From Gammaproteobacteria bacterium (lineage in GTDB: Bacteria > Pseudomonadota > Gammaproteobacteria > Acidithiobacillales > Acidithiobacillaceae), in assembly GCA_023381645.1 (NCBI GenBank), contig JAMCRJ010000051.1, positions 1 to 64,000 on the forward strand: a DNA stretch of 64,000 nt. Direction: 5' to 3'. This document shows, piece by piece, positions 51,688 to 61,843 of the stretch. The notes beneath the pieces are model-generated. The model saw only the letters and a list, made by a program, of their open reading frames with translations. It did no database searches and was not told where the DNA came from. Each line of letters starts with the position of its first letter. Within the stretch, counting starts at the first letter, position 1. The position numbers were made by a program, and so were the translations under genes.

Positions 51688-52852
51688 TCTGGAGTTCCTC
51701 CCGGATCATGACTGAGCCCTTGTGCATGGCCGGATAGCGGCGGCTGACGCCGAGGACGACGCCCAGCGCAGCGCAGAGAAAGACCAGGGCGCTGCCGCCG
51801 TAACTGATCAGGGGCAGCGCAAAACCCTTGGTCGGTAAAGCTCCCAGATTCACGCCCATGGACATAACCGCCTCGCCCCCAAACCAGGTCAGCGTGCCGT
51901 AGCAGAAAAGAGCGAAGAAGGCATCACCGGCCGCCGCCGCGCGCCGGCCGACTCGGTAGATCCTCCAGCAGGCGATGCCGTAGAGAATCGCCAGGGACCA
52001 CACCCCGATCATGCCGAGCTCTTCGCCGATCACCGCCAGAATGAAGTCTGTATAGGACTCGGGCAGGTAGAAATATTTCATTATCCCGTCGCCCAGACCG
52101 ACTCCGAAGACGCCACCACGCCCAAAGGCAATGAGAGATTGCACCAGCTGGAATCCGGCGCCGTAGGGATCTGCCCAGGGGTTCTGGAAGGTCGTGATGC
52201 GGGCCAGGCGATAAGGCGCTGATACGGCCAAAATCCCCAGAGCGCCACCCGACACGATGCCGGCCAGGAGGACGTAACCCAGGGGCAGTCCGCCCAGGAA
52301 AAGCATCACTCCGGTAAGGAGCACCACCATCGCGTAGGAGCCGAAATCCGGTTGCAGGAGTAAAAGCAGACCCAGCAGACCCAGCACTACGAAAATCGGC
52401 CAGAGACCTTCCTTGATCCGTCCCAGCAACTCCCCCTTGCGTACCACGTAGCGGGCGAGAAAAAGCAGCAGGGCAAATTTCAGCAATTCGGAAGGTTGCA
52501 GGCGGACGATCAGGAAATTGATCCAGCGGTGGGAGCCATTCACCGATACCCCGACGAATGGAACAAAAACCATGACCAGGGCGATGAGAGAAATGCCCAT
52601 CAGCGGGAAAGTGATGCGCTCCCAGAAGTCCAGATCGACGCGGCTGGTATAATAAAGCACCGCGGCGGCGAGGCTGGCGTAGATGCCCTGCCTCTCCGCA
52701 AAGAAGAAAGGGTTGCCGGTTTCGTGCTGGGCAATGGGGGCGCTGGCCGAGTACACCATGATGAGGCCGAAGCCCAGCAGAATCAGGATGATCCACCACA
52801 GGACCGTGTCTGCGGGACCGTCTTCCGCCAACCACCAGTCCGGCCTGGTCAT
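51680..52852 (-). CDS. ftsW: Septal peptidoglycan polymerase FtsW
   Basis: This encodes 390 residues, about ten hydrophobic helices, of the SEDS family. LQPSELLKFALLLFLARY and LLLLQPDFGSYAMV are family motifs (the latter with the catalytic Asp), and GVNLGALPTKGFALPLISYGGS near the C terminus is the signature. It polymerises glycan strands with FtsI. It overlaps murD by 4 nt. Confidence 0.97.
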   Translation of the reverse strand: MTRPDWWLAEDGPADTVLWWIILILLGFGLIMVYSASAPIAQHETGNPFFFAERQGIYASLAAAVLYYTSRVDLDFWERITFPLMGISLIALVMVFVPFVGVSVNGSHRWINFLIVRLQPSELLKFALLLFLARYVVRKGELLGRIKEGLWPIFVVLGLLGLLLLLQPDFGSYAMVVLLTGVMLFLGGLPLGYVLLAGIVSGGALGILAVSAPYRLARITTFQNPWADPYGAGFQLVQSLIAFGRGGVFGVGLGDGIMKYFYLPESYTDFILAVIGEELGMIGVWSLAILYGIACWRIYRVGRRAAAAGDAFFALFCYGTLTWFGGEAVMSMGVNLGALPTKGFALPLISYGGSALVFLCAALGVVLGVSRRYPAMHKGSVMIREELQNG

Positions 52853-54195
52853 GCCAGATCCTCCGTCAGAGCCCGTACCGCCACGGCGAACTGACGGCCG
52901 CGGTCCTGATAATCGGTAAACATGTCGGTGCTGGCGCAGGCGGGCGAGAGCAGCACCTGATCGCCGCGCCGCGCCAGTGCCGCCGCCTTCTCGACAGCCT
53001 GCGCCATGTTCCCGGCACTCTCGACGGGCAGTATTCCGGCGAGCAGAGCGGAGATTTGTGGCCCGTCCTTACCGAGGACGACAGCGCCACGCTGCCCGCG
53101 ACAGGCCTCCCGCAGGGGGCCCAGGTCGGCCCCCTTGGCATCGCCGCCGAGTATCATCACCAGGGGTCCCGGCAAGCCGGACATGGCTTTGAGGGTCGCG
53201 CCCAGGTTGGTGCCCTTGGAATCGTCGTAGTAACTCACGCCGTTGACTTCGGCGATCCGGGCAAGGCGGTGGGGTAGGCCAGGGAAGGTGCGCAACGCCT
53301 GGCGGATGGCCGTCACAGGGACGGCCATCACGCGGGCCAGCAGGGCAGCGGCCAGCGCATTTTCGGCGTTATGCGCGCCGCGCATCGGGAGTTGATCCAA
53401 ATCCAGCAGGGGACCGTCGCTGCGCAGGCAGAGCCGGTCGCCGGCGATACCGGCGTCGTGTTGGTCAACGCCGCCAAAGAACTGTACCTGCACGCCCGCG
53501 GGGACCTGGGGCGGCAGGGCGGCGGTAAAGGTGTCTCCGGCGTTCAGTACCAGAGTGTCCCCTGTGCCCATCGCCCGGAAAATGCGGGTTTTCGCGGCAC
53601 CATAGGCCGCATAGTCACCATGCCAATCCAGATGATCCGGGCTCAGGTTGAGAATGGCGGCGGCGCGGGGGTGGAAATCCTGGCAGGTCGCAAGCTGGAA
53701 GCTGGAAAGCTCGAGGACATAGAGATCGGGCTCTGGCCCTGTTTCCGGCAGAAGGTCGAGGGCGGGGGTGCCGAGGTTGCCGCCGACGGCGGCGCGCAGC
53801 CCCGCGGCACCTGCCATTTCGCCCACCAGGGTGGTGACGGTACTTTTGCCATTGCTGCCGGTGATCGCGACGATGGGCGCCCGGGCGATCCGGCCAAAAA
53901 GCTCGATATCGCCCAGAATTTCGATGCCAGCCCGTCTGGCGCTGACGAGAGCGGGCAGCGACGGTGCCAGCCCCGGGCTGAGCAGAAGAATATCCGCCTC
54001 CAGAAACAGGTCCTCGGGCATGTCGCCAAAATGAAAATCGACTGTTGGATAACGGCGCCGCAAGTCGGCCGCGTCTTGTAGCAGACGCGTGTCGGCAACC
54101 CGGCAATGAGCGCCCAGGCGCAGGGCCGTACGCAAGAGGGAGTGTCCCGTCTTGCCCATGCCGACGATGTATGCCTTTTTCCCGTTCATGTCCAT
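52849..54195 (-). CDS. murD: UDP-N-acetylmuramoylalanine--D-glutamate ligase
   Basis: This encodes 448 residues of the second Mur ligase, adding D-Glu. IVGMGKTGHSLLRTAL binds UDP, ITGSNGKSTVTTLVGEM is the P-loop, NLSPDHLDWHG and YYDDSKGTNLGATLKA are family motifs. Starts at 54195 or 54189 are both possible; the ribosome site is weak. mraY ends 1 bp upstream. Confidence 0.97.
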   Translation of the reverse strand: MDMNGKKAYIVGMGKTGHSLLRTALRLGAHCRVADTRLLQDAADLRRRYPTVDFHFGDMPEDLFLEADILLLSPGLAPSLPALVSARRAGIEILGDIELFGRIARAPIVAITGSNGKSTVTTLVGEMAGAAGLRAAVGGNLGTPALDLLPETGPEPDLYVLELSSFQLATCQDFHPRAAAILNLSPDHLDWHGDYAAYGAAKTRIFRAMGTGDTLVLNAGDTFTAALPPQVPAGVQVQFFGGVDQHDAGIAGDRLCLRSDGPLLDLDQLPMRGAHNAENALAAALLARVMAVPVTAIRQALRTFPGLPHRLARIAEVNGVSYYDDSKGTNLGATLKAMSGLPGPLVMILGGDAKGADLGPLREACRGQRGAVVLGKDGPQISALLAGILPVESAGNMAQAVEKAAALARRGDQVLLSPACASTDMFTDYQDRGRQFAVAVRALTEDLA

Positions 54196-54196
54196 G

Positions 54197-55279
54197 TCAG
54201 CGGATCTTCAGGCTGGAAAGGCCAACGAGGACCAAAATCACGGTGATGATCCAGAAACGGACCGCCACCCGGGGTTCGGGCCAGCCCTTTTTTTCAAAAT
54301 GATGATGCAGGGGCGCCATGCGAAAGACCCGTTTGCCGGTGAGCCGGAAGGAGGCCACCTGAATGATGACGGACAAGGTTTCTACCACGAACACGCCGCC
54401 CATGATGAATAGCACCAGTTCCTGACGGGCGACGATGGCGACGATGGCCAATGCCGCACCCAGCGCGAGAGCGCCGGTGTCGCCCATGAAAACATCCGCC
54501 GGATAGGTGTTGAACCACAGAAAACCCAGCCCCGCGCCCACCAGCGCCCCGCAGAATATCAGCATCTGGCCGGAACCCGGCACCCAGGGTACGTCCAGGT
54601 AGCGGGCAAAGACGGCGTTGCCCGATACGTAGGCAAATACGCCCAGTGCGCCGGCGACCATGACCGTCGGGACGATGGCCAGGCCGTCCAGGCCGTCGGT
54701 CAGGTTCACGGCATTGGAGGTGCCGACAATCACGAAATAACTGAAGACGACGAAGCCGACGCCCATCGGGATCAACACATGCGGTATAAATGGCAGAATG
54801 AGGCTGGTTTCCACGGGATTGCTGGCCAGGGCATAGAGCACCCCTCCCGCGGCAAAGGCCACCAGCGACTGTAAACCGTATTTGGCCCGCGCCGAGAGCC
54901 CTTTGCTGTTTTGGCGTCGCAGCTTGCGCCAGTCGTCGACGAAACCGATGGCACCAAAGGCCAGGGTGGTGAGCACCGCCACCCAGACCAGCGGATTGCC
55001 CAGATCCGACCAGAGCAGAGTGGTCAGAATGACCACCAGCAGAATCAGCGCGCCGCCCATGGTCGGCGTACCCTGCTTGCTCAAATGGGTTTCGGGACCG
55101 TCATTGCGGACCATCTGACCGATTTTGTAGCGGCGCAGGTGGGCGATGAAGAAGGGGCCGATGAACAGCGAAAGGACCAGCGCGGTGAGGGTGGCGAGCA
55201 CGCCGCGCAGGGTCAGATACTGAAAAACGTAAAAGCCGTGATAGAGGCTGCCGAGCTGCATGAAGAGGGCATAAAGCAT
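54197..55279 (-). CDS. mraY: Phospho-N-acetylmuramoyl-pentapeptide transferase
   Basis: This encodes 360 residues with about ten helices. It makes lipid I by moving phospho-MurNAc-pentapeptide to undecaprenyl phosphate. [25 protein letters not shown] (metal Asp), [13 protein letters not shown], and [15 protein letters not shown] (His-His-His) are all intact. The ATG at 55279 shares a base with the murF stop (TGATG). The frame extends upstream inside murF without support. Confidence 0.97.
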   Translation of the reverse strand: MLYALFMQLGSLYHGFYVFQYLTLRGVLATLTALVLSLFIGPFFIAHLRRYKIGQMVRNDGPETHLSKQGTPTMGGALILLVVILTTLLWSDLGNPLVWVAVLTTLAFGAIGFVDDWRKLRRQNSKGLSARAKYGLQSLVAFAAGGVLYALASNPVETSLILPFIPHVLIPMGVGFVVFSYFVIVGTSNAVNLTDGLDGLAIVPTVMVAGALGVFAYVSGNAVFARYLDVPWVPGSGQMLIFCGALVGAGLGFLWFNTYPADVFMGDTGALALGAALAIVAIVARQELVLFIMGGVFVVETLSVIIQVASFRLTGKRVFRMAPLHHHFEKKGWPEPRVAVRFWIITVILVLVGLSSLKIR

Positions 55280-56631
55280 CAGGCATTCCCCCCGCCGAGG
55301 GCTTGCACGACGCGCTCCATCCGGGCGGCGCGGGAGCCTTTGACGAGCACCACCGTTTCTTCGTCCAGGCGACGGTGGAGTGCGGCCAGTAGAGGAGGCC
55401 ATTCGGAGAATGCCTCGGCGTTGGTCCCGAAGGCATTGGCCGCTTCCTGCGCCAAAGTCCCCAGGGCGTAAAGCCGCTCAACGCCGAGCTGGCGGGCCAG
55501 TAACCCCGCCTGTTGATGATAGAGTACGGCCTCAGGACCCAACTCACCCATGTCGCCCAATACCAGAATGCGCTGGCCCGGCTGTACGGCCAGCACGCGC
55601 AGGGCAGCCTCCAGGGATGCGGGATTGGCGTTGTAGGTGTCATCCAGCACCCGGCTGCCGTGTGGGCCGGAACGCCACTGCAAACGTCCGGGGAGGGTTT
55701 GCAGTCCGGCCACCGCCTGTTGAATCTGCGGAATGGGAATGTCGAGCGCCAGCGCCGCGGTCGTGGCCGCCAGGACATTGCGGCCGTTGTGTAGACCGGG
55801 CAAGGGAATCTCCAGACTGAATTGCCCTTGCGGAGCGCGCACCTCCAGATGTCCGCCACCCTGTTCGTGGGCGCGCCAATGCCCGCGCACCCGCGTCGGA
55901 CGATGCTCCAAGCTGAAGCGCCAGACCTCTCCCGGCGCCCGTTCCGCCCAGAAATCCGCGAAGGGATCATCGCCATTGAGGATGGTGAGGCCGCGGTTAT
56001 CGAGACCGCAGAGAATTTCGCCTTTGGCCGCGGCAATGGCGGCCACGCTGCCGAGGCCTTCCAGATGCGCGGGGGCTGCATTGTTGATCAGGGCCAGGGT
56101 GGGCCGTGCCAGCCCGCTGAGGAGGGTGAGCTCACCGGGGTGGTTCATGCCCATTTCCAGCACCGCGTAGCGATGCTCCGGACCGAGCCTGGCTAGCGTC
56201 AGAGGCACGCCGATGTGATTGTTCTGATTGCCGCGAGTGGCGAGTACCGGGCCGGACTGGTTGAGAATGGCAGTGAGTACCTCTTTGACCGTCGTTTTGC
56301 CGCAGGAGCCGGTCACTGCCAGCAGCGGCAGGTTGAAACGCTGCCGCCAGTGGGCGGTCAGTGTCTGCAACGCTATCAGGGTATCCCCCACCAGGACGCC
56401 GGGTGCCGCCACGGGGATATCCACCAACACGCCTCCGGCACCCTGTGCGATGGCATCGGGTACGAAGTCCGCGCCGTTATACCGCGTGCCGCGCAAGGCC
56501 GCGAAAAGCTGTCCGCTCAGGGCCTCGCGGCTGTCTGTAGTGACACCCTGAATCTTCAGACTACCATCGCTGCCGGACAACAGTTCGCCGCCGGTAATTT
56601 CAGCTATTTCCTTCAGCGAATAGCGGATCAT
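55279..56631 (-). CDS. murF: UDP-N-acetylmuramoyl-tripeptide--D-alanyl-D-alanine ligase
   Basis: This encodes 450 residues of the last Mur ligase, adding D-Ala-D-Ala. The P-loop is [18 protein letters not shown], with NHIGVPLTL and [10 protein letters not shown] as family motifs and [16 protein letters not shown] in the central domain. Overlaps murE by 4 nt. Confidence 0.97.
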   Translation of the reverse strand: MIRYSLKEIAEITGGELLSGSDGSLKIQGVTTDSREALSGQLFAALRGTRYNGADFVPDAIAQGAGGVLVDIPVAAPGVLVGDTLIALQTLTAHWRQRFNLPLLAVTGSCGKTTVKEVLTAILNQSGPVLATRGNQNNHIGVPLTLARLGPEHRYAVLEMGMNHPGELTLLSGLARPTLALINNAAPAHLEGLGSVAAIAAAKGEILCGLDNRGLTILNGDDPFADFWAERAPGEVWRFSLEHRPTRVRGHWRAHEQGGGHLEVRAPQGQFSLEIPLPGLHNGRNVLAATTAALALDIPIPQIQQAVAGLQTLPGRLQWRSGPHGSRVLDDTYNANPASLEAALRVLAVQPGQRILVLGDMGELGPEAVLYHQQAGLLARQLGVERLYALGTLAQEAANAFGTNAEAFSEWPPLLAALHRRLDEETVVLVKGSRAARMERVVQALGGGNA

Positions 56632-58079
56632 ACGCTCAGTACCTCCGTGGCGACGTCGCGGTCCCGCGGAATGGGTTGGCGGTGTCCCATGATCTCCTGG
56701 GTGCGCTCGTGTCCCTTACCGGCGATGAGCACCCAATCCCCCGCCTGCGATGCAGTGATGGCGGCTCGGATGGCCGCCGCGCGGTCATGAATCACCGTAG
56801 CCTGACCGGGCTGTTCCATACCGCCCAGGATGTCGTTGACGATAGCCTCCGGCGCTTCGCTGCGCGGGTTATCGTCGGTGAGAATGACGTGGTCGGCAAG
56901 GCGTTCGGCCACCCGTCCCATTTCCGGTCGTTTGCCACGATCTCGGTCACCGCCGCAGCCAAAGACCACGGTCACGGTGCCTTTGGCAACTTCGCGCAGG
57001 TCGGTCAGCACCCGCTGCAGCGCGTCGGGGGTGTGGGCATAGTCGATCATCACCTGCGCCTTGCCGGGGACCGGAGCCAAGCGCTGATAACGACCTTCCG
57101 GCAAATCGAGTCCGGCGATGGCGGCGTCACTGACCGGCCAGCCCATACCCTCGGCAGTGGCCAGCGCGGCCAGCAGATTCTGAACATTGCTGTTGCCGAT
57201 CAGGGGGCTGCGTACGCGTCGCGAACCAGCAGGGGTCCGCAGGTCGAGCAGGGTACCGCTGGCGCCGGGGTGCAACGCGACCGCTCGGTAGTCTCCACTC
57301 CCCACCCCGAAGCGCAGTTGCCGTACTTCCGGCGCCACGGCGGCAGCGATCTGCCCGGCGAACGCATCATCGCCGTTCAATACGGCCAGGCGGAGGCCGG
57401 GCGTCTGGAAGAGACGGGTTTTGCTGGCACCGTAGCGAACCATATCCCCGTGAAAATCGAGGTGGTCCCGACTGAGATTGGTAAATACGGCGGCGGCAAA
57501 GGGTACCGCTGCCACCCGTTCCAGGGCGAGGGCATGAGAGGAGACTTCCATGGCGATGACCTTGGCGCCCTGGTCGCGCAGGGTGGTCAGGGTCTGCCAC
57601 AAAGGGACCGGGTCCGGTGTGGTGTTGGCGTGGGAGATCAATGCATCGACGCGGCCATGGCCGAGGGTGCCGATGACCATGGCCGGCTGCGGCGCGAGCT
57701 CGGCAATGAGGCGGGTCACGCTGCTCTTGCCGTTGGTGCCGGTAACGCCAATGATGACGGGCGGCTGACCCTCGTCCCAACGGTACCAGCGGCGCAGTGC
57801 CATACCGAGCAGGACCCGTGCCTTCGGGCTTTGCCAGACGGGATGATCCTGTTCGCCATGCACGTCCTCGTCACCGCTCTCCAACAGGGCGGCGGCTGCA
57901 CCCGCGGCCCACGCCTCTTGCAAAAATTGCTGTCCATCGCCGTGACGGGTGTTCAGTCCGACATAGAGCATGCCGGGTCGCAGGCGACGGGTATCCGTTT
58001 CAATGCCCTGCAGGGCAATTCCCGCCAAGGCAGCAGGAGCGGCTGGCAGCAGGCTGGCAAGCGTCTCAGTGCGCGGCAT
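56628..58079 (-). CDS. murE: UDP-N-acetylmuramoyl-tripeptide synthetase, meso-DAP adding
   Basis: This encodes 483 residues. The P-loop is GVTGTNGKSSVTRLIAEL, and LTDDNPRSEAPE carries the DNPR motif that marks meso-diaminopimelate specificity, so the cell wall is of the Gram-negative DAP type. NLSRDHLDFHGDM and YAHTPDALQRVL are family motifs. GAGGGG precedes the ATG at 58079; a GTG at 58082 is possible. It overlaps ftsI by 14 nt. Confidence 0.97.
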   Translation of the reverse strand: MPRTETLASLLPAAPAALAGIALQGIETDTRRLRPGMLYVGLNTRHGDGQQFLQEAWAAGAAAALLESGDEDVHGEQDHPVWQSPKARVLLGMALRRWYRWDEGQPPVIIGVTGTNGKSSVTRLIAELAPQPAMVIGTLGHGRVDALISHANTTPDPVPLWQTLTTLRDQGAKVIAMEVSSHALALERVAAVPFAAAVFTNLSRDHLDFHGDMVRYGASKTRLFQTPGLRLAVLNGDDAFAGQIAAAVAPEVRQLRFGVGSGDYRAVALHPGASGTLLDLRTPAGSRRVRSPLIGNSNVQNLLAALATAEGMGWPVSDAAIAGLDLPEGRYQRLAPVPGKAQVMIDYAHTPDALQRVLTDLREVAKGTVTVVFGCGGDRDRGKRPEMGRVAERLADHVILTDDNPRSEAPEAIVNDILGGMEQPGQATVIHDRAAAIRAAITASQAGDWVLIAGKGHERTQEIMGHRQPIPRDRDVATEVLSV

Positions 58080-59850
58080 CACCAGCCCCCTCGGCCCAGC
58101 GCCGCTCCTGTTCCGCCGTCATGGGTTTCCCTGCGGTGGCGTTCCAGACCTCGGCGCTGACATCGGGCTGTACGCCCATTTGATGCAGGGCAGCGCCCAT
58201 GGTTACCCGAAATACCGGCGCGGCGACCACGCCACCATAACGCCAGCCCTGAGTTGGTCCACGCACCACTACCGCCATGACAAATTGCGGACTGCGAGCA
58301 GGGGCGAAGCCGACAAAGGTGGTATTCACCTGATGTTTATGAAAACCGCCCTTGCCATTGGCCATGATGGAGGTACCCGTTTTCCCGGCTGCCGAATAAC
58401 CGGGAATCGCGGCGAGAAAGCCGGTGCCGCCCCGGCCGGTCACCCCCGTGAGCCAGCCGCGCAGACGCGCTGCGGTTGCGGCCGGCATGACTTGCTGGCT
58501 GTGCGAGGGGGTATTGCCGGTATTGCGCAGCAGGGTGGGCTGGACATAGACCCCGTTGTTGGCGATGGCGCCATACGCCGCCGCGAGTTGCAAAGGCGTG
58601 ACCGAGAGGCCATAACCATAGGCCATGGCCGCGCGTCGCGCAACATCCCAACCCTGCCAGGCGGGAACGGTACCGCTCGCCTCCCCAGGCAGACCCAACC
58701 CGCTCACCTGTCCGAAACCGGCATTGCGCAGCATCTGGTAGAGATCGGCGGGCGGTGTGCGCAGGGAAATCTTCGCTGCGCCAATGTTGCTGGAATACTT
58801 GAGCACCTGAGCGAGGTCGAGAGTGCCGTGGCGGACATCGTCCTGAATACAATAGTGGGCCACCCGGAAGCAGTTGGTATTCACATCCAACGTGGAATCG
58901 GGCTGGATGCTGCCGTCATCCAGTGCAGCAGCGATGGTGAAGGGCTTCATCACCGAGCCGGGCTCGAACGTGTCGGCGACGGCCCGGTTGTTATAGAGGC
59001 TGGGCTGGAAGTCCCCACGATCATTGGGGTTGAATGAGGGATAGCTGGCCATGGCCAGGATTTCGCCCGTGCGTACATTCATGAGTACCGCCGCCCCGGA
59101 GCGTGCCTGAAAACGCTGAACGGCGGAAGCGAGAGCCGTGTACGCCACATACTGGATGTTGCGGTCGATACTCAGGGTCAACGCCTGACCGGGCTGTGCC
59201 GGTCGGGCTGCGCCCAGAATCGCCAGGGGATGCCCCAGATTGTCGCGCAGCCCGGTTTCTTCCCCCGCCTTCCCCTGCAGCCACTGATTATATGCCAGCT
59301 CCAACCCTTCGATGCCGCGCCCGTCCACATTGGTGAAGCCGAGCAATGGCGCGGCGATGCTGCCGGACGGATAGTAACGCCGATTTTCGTTGAAGCCATA
59401 TAAGCCGGGTACGTGCAGGGCGAGAACGGCAGCGGCACGTTCCGGAGCGATCTGCCGAGCGAGGAAGGCGAACCGGCTGCCGCCGCTATGGATCCGAGTG
59501 GCGAGGGTGGCTGCGCTGACCCCCAGAATGGATGCAATCTGTGGCCACCGCGCCTGCTGGGCGTTAAACAACCGGGGATCTACCCAGAGGGTTTGTACCG
59601 GGACGGACAGCGCCAGTGTTTTGCCGGAACGATCCAGCACCGCACCGCGCTGTGCCGGCAGGGCAAAGTGGCGCAGATAACGCTGGGCACCCTGGCTGCG
59701 CAGAAACGGGCCGCGCTCCACCTGTGCGCGCCAGGCTTCTGCCATCACCGCTGCCAGACCCAGCGCGATGATCACCCACAACGCCGTAGCCCGCCATGCG
59801 GGGAGCATGACGGTTGGAAGCGGGAGGAGCGGGGCGCCGGGCTGGGTCAT
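58066..59850 (-). CDS. ftsI: Penicillin-binding protein 3 (FtsI), septal transpeptidase
   Basis: This encodes 594 residues. One membrane helix (about 22-40) anchors the protein, followed by a pedestal domain and the transpeptidase. The active-site motifs are SVMK (Ser299, Lys302), SSN (353-355) and KTG (490-492). RGAVLDRSGKTLALS at about 68-82 is the class B PBP N-terminal motif. It cross-links septal peptidoglycan with FtsW. Overlaps ftsL by 4 nt. Confidence 0.97.
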   Translation of the reverse strand: MTQPGAPLLPLPTVMLPAWRATALWVIIALGLAAVMAEAWRAQVERGPFLRSQGAQRYLRHFALPAQRGAVLDRSGKTLALSVPVQTLWVDPRLFNAQQARWPQIASILGVSAATLATRIHSGGSRFAFLARQIAPERAAAVLALHVPGLYGFNENRRYYPSGSIAAPLLGFTNVDGRGIEGLELAYNQWLQGKAGEETGLRDNLGHPLAILGAARPAQPGQALTLSIDRNIQYVAYTALASAVQRFQARSGAAVLMNVRTGEILAMASYPSFNPNDRGDFQPSLYNNRAVADTFEPGSVMKPFTIAAALDDGSIQPDSTLDVNTNCFRVAHYCIQDDVRHGTLDLAQVLKYSSNIGAAKISLRTPPADLYQMLRNAGFGQVSGLGLPGEASGTVPAWQGWDVARRAAMAYGYGLSVTPLQLAAAYGAIANNGVYVQPTLLRNTGNTPSHSQQVMPAATAARLRGWLTGVTGRGGTGFLAAIPGYSAAGKTGTSIMANGKGGFHKHQVNTTFVGFAPARSPQFVMAVVVRGPTQGWRYGGVVAAPVFRVTMGAALHQMGVQPDVSAEVWNATAGKPMTAEQERRWAEGAGDAAH

Positions 59851-60110
59851 CGTGTTCTGACCATGATGATCTGATTGCTTTTGGGGGCAGAAAGCCCAAG
59901 CTTCTGGCGGGCAATATCGCCTACGCGGGCATTGGAGGCGAGAGTGGCCTGCTCCAGTTCCAGCTGACCCCAGCGGTTGTTCAGAGCAAAATGTCTGGCC
60001 TGGGCTTCCTGTAACGCAATGAACTGGCTACGGGTATTTTGCCTTGCCGCGACGATGCCGAACAGCGAGGCGGTAATCAGCAGGGCGAGAATGATGGTGC
60101 TACGCCGCAT
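59847..60110 (-). CDS. ftsL: Cell division protein FtsL
   Basis: This encodes 87 residues. One membrane helix (about 4-22) precedes a periplasmic coiled-coil (about 28-70) with QARHFALNNRWGQLELEQATL. The size, topology and place between rsmH and ftsI identify it; the family is poorly conserved in sequence. GGAG lies 8 nt before the ATG. It forms the FtsQLB complex. Confidence 0.9.
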   Translation of the reverse strand: MRRSTIILALLITASLFGIVAARQNTRSQFIALQEAQARHFALNNRWGQLELEQATLASNARVGDIARQKLGLSAPKSNQIIMVRTR

Positions 60111-61065
60111 GACGCTCACTCCTTTCGGCAACCCGCAGCACAGCAGAGCGGGAACGGGGGTTGTCGTGAGTTTCCCGGGGGCCGGCACGCAACGCCTTGC
60201 CTGCCGGATGCCATGGCAGGGGCGGGAGATCACTGGCGCGCAGAGGGATATCAGCACTGATACGATAATCGTCCGCGCGGAAGAAACGTTTCACCAGACG
60301 GTCTTCCAGGGAGTGAAAGCTGATGACCGCCAGCCGGCCCCCGGCGCGTAACGCATTCATGGCCTGAGGAAGGAAGGCTTCCAGTTCTTCCAGTTCGCGG
60401 TTGATGAAAATGCGGATGCCCTGAAAACTGCGGGTCGCCGGATGCTGTCCGGTTTCGTGCCGGGGCAGTACCTGGGCGATCAGCTCCGCCAGTTGCAGGG
60501 TTCTGGTGATGGGCGCCTGTTCCCGGGCACGCAGGATGGCGCGGGCGATGGGGCGAGCAAAACGTTCTTCGCCGTACTCGCGCAAAACCCGCGTCATCTC
60601 CGCCTCCGTCGCAGTCGCCAGCCACTCTGCCGCACTCCCGTCCGCTCCAGGGTCCATACGCATATCGAGGGGGCCATCGCGCAGGAAACTGAAGCCGCGC
60701 GCTCCCTCATCCAGTTGTGGAGAGGACACGCCGAGATCAGCGAGGATGGCGTCCACGCGCTCCCACTCCAGCGCAGCGAGCACTTCGGCCAACTGGCTGA
60801 AGCGCGCCTGGCGGATATATACCCGGGAATCCTGTGCGAAGCGCGCGCGCAATGCGGCGATGGCGCTCGGGTCGCGGTCAAGGATGAGTAGGGTATCCGC
60901 CGCCCCGAGTTCCGCCAGCAGCGCTGCACTATGGCCGCCCCGACCGCCGGTGGCATCGACGCAGCGCACGGCGGCGCCGGTACGGAGCGCTGGACGCAGG
61001 GCAGTGATGGTTTCTGCCAGAAGAACGGCAACATGGGTTGCATCCGGTTCATTTGCGCTCCTCAC
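60100..61065 (-). CDS. rsmH: 16S rRNA C1402 N4-methyltransferase
   Basis: This encodes 321 residues of RsmH (MraW), which methylates cytidine 1402 in the ribosomal P site. DATGGRGGHSAALL is the SAM loop, ILADLGVSSPQLDEGARGFSF and GPLDMRMD are the diagnostic motifs, and LAVISFHSLEDRLVKRFF is near the C terminus. The GTG at 61065 overlaps the mraZ stop (GTGA). Confidence 0.96.
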   Translation of the reverse strand: MRSANEPDATHVAVLLAETITALRPALRTGAAVRCVDATGGRGGHSAALLAELGAADTLLILDRDPSAIAALRARFAQDSRVYIRQARFSQLAEVLAALEWERVDAILADLGVSSPQLDEGARGFSFLRDGPLDMRMDPGADGSAAEWLATATEAEMTRVLREYGEERFARPIARAILRAREQAPITRTLQLAELIAQVLPRHETGQHPATRSFQGIRIFINRELEELEAFLPQAMNALRAGGRLAVISFHSLEDRLVKRFFRADDYRISADIPLRASDLPPLPWHPAGKALRAGPRETHDNPRSRSAVLRVAERSERHAA

Positions 61066-61517
61066 AGGATCAGATCCCCCAGGCTGGCAAAACCATCCGC
61101 ACCGGACAGCCAGGTTTCCTGGCAGGCGTCCCAGCGCGCGGCATCCCAGATTTCAAACTTGTCGATCTGACCGACCAGTACCAGTTCCTTGTCGAGTTCC
61201 GCAAATTTGCGCAGGTTGGGAGAAAGCAGGATACGGGCCTGGGCATCCAGACGAAGTTCTTCGGATTGTCCCACGAAAAGACGCTGAAACTGCCGGGCCG
61301 CGGGGTTGTTGCTGGGGAGTTCGGCGATGCGGCGCTCCACCTTTTCCCAGGTGGGCAGGGGGTAGGCTACCAGGCAGCGTTCTCCTTTCTGGCTCTGGGC
61401 GTCAATGGTGACGACCAGTTGACCGTCACAGTGGGCGCTGAGCCAGTCGCGGAAGCGCGCCGGGACATTCATGCGTCCCTTGCTGTCCAGACTGTGCCGA
61501 TGGGTTCCCCTAAACAT
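61062..61517 (-). CDS. mraZ: Transcriptional regulator MraZ
   Basis: This encodes 151 residues with two SpoVT/AbrB-like MraZ domains: MFRGTHRHSLDSKGRMNVPARFR in the first and LDAQARILLSPNLRKFAELDKELVLVGQIDKFEIW in the second. MraZ forms rings and represses the dcw promoter by binding repeated TGGGN boxes, which are present just upstream (61541-61565). GGAGGAAG precedes the ATG. It is the first gene of the cluster. Confidence 0.97.
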   Translation of the reverse strand: MFRGTHRHSLDSKGRMNVPARFRDWLSAHCDGQLVVTIDAQSQKGERCLVAYPLPTWEKVERRIAELPSNNPAARQFQRLFVGQSEELRLDAQARILLSPNLRKFAELDKELVLVGQIDKFEIWDAARWDACQETWLSGADGFASLGDLIL

Positions 61518-61540
61518 GTCTGTACGCTTCCTCCAAAATC

Positions 61541-61565
61541 TTCCACTTCAACCCACTTTACCCCA
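61541..61565 (-). promoter_or_regulatory. MraZ-binding boxes (three repeats, 10-bp period)
   Basis: On the minus strand the boxes read TGGGG (61561-61565), TGGGT (61551-61555) and TGGAA (61541-61545), exactly 10 bp apart. This is the known arrangement of MraZ repeats. They lie between the promoter -10 and the mraZ start, so bound MraZ would block transcription. Confidence 0.88.
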
Positions 61566-61573
61566 CACCGTGA

Positions 61574-61602
61574 AGGTTAGAGGGAAGACCGCCCGCTGTC
61601 AA
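61574..61602 (-). promoter_or_regulatory. Promoter of the dcw cluster (PmraZ)
   Basis: On the minus strand a perfect TTGACA (61597-61602), a 17-bp spacer and TAACCT (61574-61579) form a strong sigma-70 promoter. Transcription should begin near 61567, so the MraZ boxes fall at the start site. Confidence 0.85.
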
Positions 61603-61843
61603 GGAAAAAACGCGAATAATTACGGCATGTTAGAGCGTGTTTATAAAGAGTAAACAAAACACTTGAAGGGGTTTCCGCAATCGTCGGATTATATGGTGCA
61701 AAATATATTGCAGGAAGGACTTCCCAAGGCGGAGAATGCGTGGGCGCCATTGGCGGCACACGCTCCATCAGGCTAATTTTAAGCGGTATTTTCAATGGCG
61801 CTACGGGCGCTGTCGAGAAGGCGGGCGGCATGTGGTAAAAATT

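Larger units (their letters stand above)
61518..61841. other. Gap between mraZ and the rnpB 3' end
   Basis: This 324-bp stretch holds the mraZ promoter and MraZ boxes (61541-61602). Beyond that, 61603-61841 shows AT-rich sequence around 61605-61720 but no supported gene. Read on the minus strand, AATTTTTACC just after the rnpB P1 helix could act as part of its transcription stop. Confidence 0.45.

Noticed and set aside
56676..58160. A 494-residue plus-strand frame opposite murE
   Set aside because: murE has all ligase motifs on the other strand; the frame is a GC-driven shadow.
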